Origin: Streptomyces viridosporus | GTDB taxonomy: Bacteria; Actinomycetota; Actinomycetes; Streptomycetales; Streptomycetaceae | DNA: 53,255 nt | Reading direction: 5' to 3' | Assembly (NCBI RefSeq): GCF_002078235.1 | Contig: NZ_MSGP01000126.1 | Span: 1-53,255 of the forward strand | In this document: positions 50,505 through 53,255 of the stretch, one piece after another | How the letters are laid out: each line of letters opens with the position of its first letter | How positions within the stretch are numbered: position 1 is the first letter of the stretch | Notes under the pieces: generated by a model | The model's input: only the letters and a program-made list of their open reading frames with translations | What the model was told of the DNA's origin: nothing | The model's database searches: none | Program-made: the position numbers and the translations under genes

Positions 50505-51710
50505 ATGACCGTGTGGGACGACCTCGTCGGGCAGGAACGGGTGAGCGGACAGCTCACCGCGGCCGCCCGGGACGCCGACGCGTTCGTCACCGCGGCGGCG
50601 GCCGACGCGCCCCCGCCGGAGGCGTCCCGGATGACGCACGCCTGGCTGTTCACCGGCCCGCCCGGCGCGGGGCGCAACCAGGCGGCGCGCGCCTTCGCCG
50701 CCGCGCTGCAGTGCGTCAGCCCCGACCGGGCCCTCGGCGGGGTCCCCGGCTGCGGGTTCTGCGACGGCTGCCACACCGCGCTGATCGGCACCCACGCCGA
50801 CGTCACCACGGTCGCCGCCGTCGGCTCGGAGATCCTCGTCAAGGACATGCGCGACACCGTGCGCAAGTCGTTCACCGCCCCGGCGAACGGCCGCTGGCAG
50901 GTCATCCTCGTCGAGGACGCCGAGCGGCTGAACGAGAAGTCCGCCAACGCCGTCCTCAAGGCCGTCGAGGAGCCCGCCCCCCGCACGGTCTGGCTGCTGT
51001 GCGCCCCCTCCCTCGAGGACGTGCTGCCGACGATCCGCTCCCGCTGCCGCCACCTGAACCTGAGCACGCCCTCGGTGGACGCCGTCGCCGACATGCTCGT
51101 CCGGCGCGAGGGCATCGAGCCGGACGTCGCCGCGGCGGTGGCCCGCGCCACCCAGGGCCACGTCGACCGCGCGCGCCGCCTGGCCACCGACCCGGCGGCC
51201 CGCGAGCGCCGCGCCGCCGTGCTGAAGCTGCCCCTGCGGGTCGAGGACATCGGCGGCGCGCTCAAGGCCGCCCAGGAACTCGTCGACGCCGCCGCCGAGG
51301 ACGCCAAGCAGCTCGCCGAGGAGATGGACACCAAGGAGACCGAGGAGCTGAAGGCGGCGCTCGGCGCGGCCCAGGGCGGCCGGCTGCCGCGCGGCACGGC
51401 CGGCGTGGTCAAGGACCTGGAGGACATGCAGAAGCGCCGCAGGACACGGACCCAGCGCGACAGCCTCGACCTCGCCCTGACCGACCTGACCAGCTTCTAC
51501 CGCGACGTCCTCGCCCTCCAACTCGGCTCCCGCATCGCCCTCGCCAACACGGACGCCGAGGACGTGCTCGAGCGCCTGGCCCGCGGCAGCTCACCGGAGT
51601 CCACGCTCCGCCGCATCGAGGCGATCGCCGCCTGCCGCCGGGCCCTCGACCGCAACGTGGCCCCGCTCCTCGCGGTGGAGGCGATGACGATGGCCCTCAG
51701 AGCGGGCTGA
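50505..51710 (+). CDS. holB: DNA polymerase III delta' subunit
   Basis: 401 aa, clamp-loader subunit. The P-loop is degenerate (GPPGAGRNQAA, Arg for Lys), as expected because delta' does not hydrolyse ATP; the zinc module C...CGFCDGC and the SRCRHL trigger motif are present. A Glu/Lys/Ala-rich helical insertion (AAEDAKQLAEEMDTKETEELKAAL) precedes the collar domain. GGAAGGG lies about 13 nt before the ATG. Next to tmk in the usual actinobacterial order. Confidence 0.9.
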   Translation: MTVWDDLVGQERVSGQLTAAARDADAFVTAAAADAPPPEASRMTHAWLFTGPPGAGRNQAARAFAAALQCVSPDRALGGVPGCGFCDGCHTALIGTHADVTTVAAVGSEILVKDMRDTVRKSFTAPANGRWQVILVEDAERLNEKSANAVLKAVEEPAPRTVWLLCAPSLEDVLPTIRSRCRHLNLSTPSVDAVADMLVRREGIEPDVAAAVARATQGHVDRARRLATDPAARERRAAVLKLPLRVEDIGGALKAAQELVDAAAEDAKQLAEEMDTKETEELKAALGAAQGGRLPRGTAGVVKDLEDMQKRRRTRTQRDSLDLALTDLTSFYRDVLALQLGSRIALANTDAEDVLERLARGSSPESTLRRIEAIAACRRALDRNVAPLLAVEAMTMALRAG

Positions 51711-51811
51711 CGGGGCCCGGCCGACCGCCCGGCGACCCGTCGCCGTACCTCGTGCGCGAACTCGTACGCGGCACGGCGTGCGCGTAGAGCACTCATCCCG
51801 TCGCCCAGAGT

Positions 51812-51817
51812 TACGCT
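51812..51817 (+). promoter_or_regulatory. -10 hexamer for a leaderless protease gene
   Basis: TACGCT ends 6 nt before the ATG at 51824, with no ribosome site between. Confidence 0.45.
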
Positions 51818-51823
51818 CGCATC

Positions 51824-53255
51824 ATGCACACAAGGCGCACCACCCGTAGGATCCGCACCGCAGCCTGCCTGCTCGCCGCCGCCGCACTGCTGGTGTCCGG
51901 CTGCTCCGCCGGAAGCACGCCGAGCACCGCCAGCTCGGCGGCGGAGGAGAAGGGAGCGGCACCGACCGCGCTGCCCCGCTCCACGCCGGCGGCGCTCATG
52001 TCGTACTACGAGCAGAAGCCGTCCTGGCGCGACTGCGGAGTCCCCGGCTTCCAGTGCGCCACGGTGAAGGCCCCGCTCGACTACGACGCCCCGTCCGCCG
52101 GCGACGTCCGCCTCGCCCTGGCCCGCAAGAAGGCCACCGGGCCGGGGAAGCGGCTGGGCTCGCTGCTGGTGAACCCCGGCGGCCCCGGCGGCTCGGCGGT
52201 CGGCTACCTCCAGGCGTACGCCGGGATCGGCTACCCCGCCGAGGTCCGCGCCCGCTACGACATGGTGGCCGTCGATCCCAGGGGCGTGGCCCGCAGCGAA
52301 CCCGTCGAGTGCCTGGACGGGCCCGGGATGGACGCGTACACGCGGACCGACGTGACGCCGGACGACGCGCGGGAGACGGACGCCCTGGTCGCGGCGTACC
52401 GGAAGTTCGCCGAGGGCTGCGGGGCGGACGCGCCGAAGCTGCTGCGCCACGTGTCGACCGTCGAGGCGGCCCGTGACATGGACATCGTGCGGGCCGTGCT
52501 GGGCGACAAGAAGCTGAACTACGTCGGCGCCTCGTACGGCACCTTCCTCGGGGCCACGTACGCCGGGCTCTTCCCGTCCCGGACGGGTCGGCTGGTGCTG
52601 GACGGCGCGATGGACCCCTCGCTGTCCGCGCGGCAGCTGAACCTGGAGCAGACGGCGGGCTTCGAAACGGCGTTCACCGCCTTCGCGAAGGACTGCGGCC
52701 GGCGCGACGACTGCCCGCTCGGCGGCCGGGGCACCGGCCCCGAGCAGGCCGGGAAGAACCTCAAGGCGTTCTTCGCCGACCTCGACGCCCGGCCGATCCC
52801 CACCGGTGACGCCGACGGCCGCAGGCTCACCGAGTCGCTGGCGACCATCGGCGTGATCGCGGCGATGTACGACGAGGGCGCCTGGCAGCGGCTGCGCGAG
52901 GCACTGACGGCGGCGAAGCAGAACGACGGCGCCGGACTCCTCGCCCTCGCCGACAGCTACTACGAACGCGACGCCGACGGCGGCTACGCCAACCTGATGT
53001 TCGCCAACGCGGCCGTGAACTGCCTGGACCTCCCCGCCGCCTTCGACTCCCCGGACGAGGTGCGGGCGGCGCTCCCCGACTTCGAGAAGGCGTCCCCGGT
53101 CTTCGGCGAGGGCTTCGCGTGGATGGCGCTGAACTGCGCGTACTGGCCGGTGCGGGCCACGGGCGAACCGCAGCGCATCGAGGCGAAGGGCGCGGCCCCG
53201 ATCGTCGTCGTCGGCACCACCCGCGACCCGGCGACCCCGTACCGCTGGGCCGAGG
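51824..53255 (+). CDS. Tripeptidyl-aminopeptidase-like lipoprotein (partial)
   Basis: At least 477 residues, running off the window without a stop. Signal peptide with a twin-Arg-like basic start (HTRRTTRRIRTAA), a hydrophobic core and lipobox VSGC, so it is probably lipid-anchored and secreted. Alpha/beta hydrolase of the S33 (SlpD/SlpE, tripeptidyl aminopeptidase) family: oxyanion NPGGPGGSA and nucleophile GASYGTFLGA. The Asp (GTTRDPATPY) is near the end of the window; the catalytic His lies outside. Role: trimming peptides outside the cell; SlpD/SlpE are essential mycelial proteases in S. lividans (recalled). Confidence 0.85.
   Translation, partial: MHTRRTTRRIRTAACLLAAAALLVSGCSAGSTPSTASSAAEEKGAAPTALPRSTPAALMSYYEQKPSWRDCGVPGFQCATVKAPLDYDAPSAGDVRLALARKKATGPGKRLGSLLVNPGGPGGSAVGYLQAYAGIGYPAEVRARYDMVAVDPRGVARSEPVECLDGPGMDAYTRTDVTPDDARETDALVAAYRKFAEGCGADAPKLLRHVSTVEAARDMDIVRAVLGDKKLNYVGASYGTFLGATYAGLFPSRTGRLVLDGAMDPSLSARQLNLEQTAGFETAFTAFAKDCGRRDDCPLGGRGTGPEQAGKNLKAFFADLDARPIPTGDADGRRLTESLATIGVIAAMYDEGAWQRLREALTAAKQNDGAGLLALADSYYERDADGGYANLMFANAAVNCLDLPAAFDSPDEVRAALPDFEKASPVFGEGFAWMALNCAYWPVRATGEPQRIEAKGAAPIVVVGTTRDPATPYRWAE

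Noticed and set aside
47222..51427. A 1401-codon leftward open frame over tmk and holB
   Set aside because: It is an antisense shadow of high-GC coding DNA; the rightward genes have clear families and motifs.

Overview
The window reads as a chromosome segment from a Streptomyces. It is very GC-rich with strong third-position G/C bias, uses many GTG starts and ATGA/GTGA stop-start overlaps, and carries bldG and its partner, a Crp like the S. coelicolor protein, a Lys-rich-tailed TopA, an MFS-thymidylate kinase fusion and a 6C RNA. From memory the gene order matches S. coelicolor around SCO3540-SCO3578. I could not run a search, so organism and synteny are inference.

Left part (1-19,100), ordinary host genes: an ArsA-type ATPase, a DUF4177 protein, a RidA protein, a Nudix hydrolase, a metallo-beta-lactamase-fold hydrolase, Crp, endonuclease III with a long basic tail, a CoA-type Nudix hydrolase, a MarP-like membrane serine protease, an epoxide-hydrolase-like enzyme, a holin-family membrane protein, NhaA, acetyl-CoA synthetase, a deacetylase-like lipoprotein, a MinD/CooC-type ATPase, a Fic-like protein without catalytic His, and a HAD phosphatase.

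Centre (19,200-35,000): a 6C RNA is followed by a tad (Flp-pilus type) cluster of ssd/tadZ-like, tadA, tadB, tadC, a DUF4244 pilin-like gene and two TadE/G-like genes. tadA is split by a foreign element of about 10.06 kb, bounded by a 9-bp repeat (CCTCTCGGT, 21791-21799 and 31854-31862). The element encodes a large serine integrase, a D5/SF3 helicase, a P27-like terminase small subunit, an XRE-TPR regulator and about ten small unknown proteins. It has no visible large terminase, portal or capsid gene. It also carries an origin-like nested inverted repeat and two families of non-coding repeats. This set is what a phage satellite (PICI-like island) would carry, but with a serine integrase and in Streptomyces. 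Joining the flanks across the 9-bp core restores tadA exactly in frame (403 codons), so excision should repair the gene.

Right part (34,700-53,255), host genes again: a DEAD/DUF1998-type helicase whose tail overlaps antisense with the last tad gene, bldG and its anti-sigma partner, a K+-independent H+-pyrophosphatase, a small lipoprotein, a methyltransferase followed by an eight-unit 22-bp minisatellite, a small membrane protein, topA, the MFS-Tmk fusion, holB, and the start of a secreted tripeptidyl-aminopeptidase-type hydrolase that runs off the end. Several genes have a -10-like hexamer 6-7 nt before the start codon and little Shine-Dalgarno signal, suggesting leaderless mRNAs.
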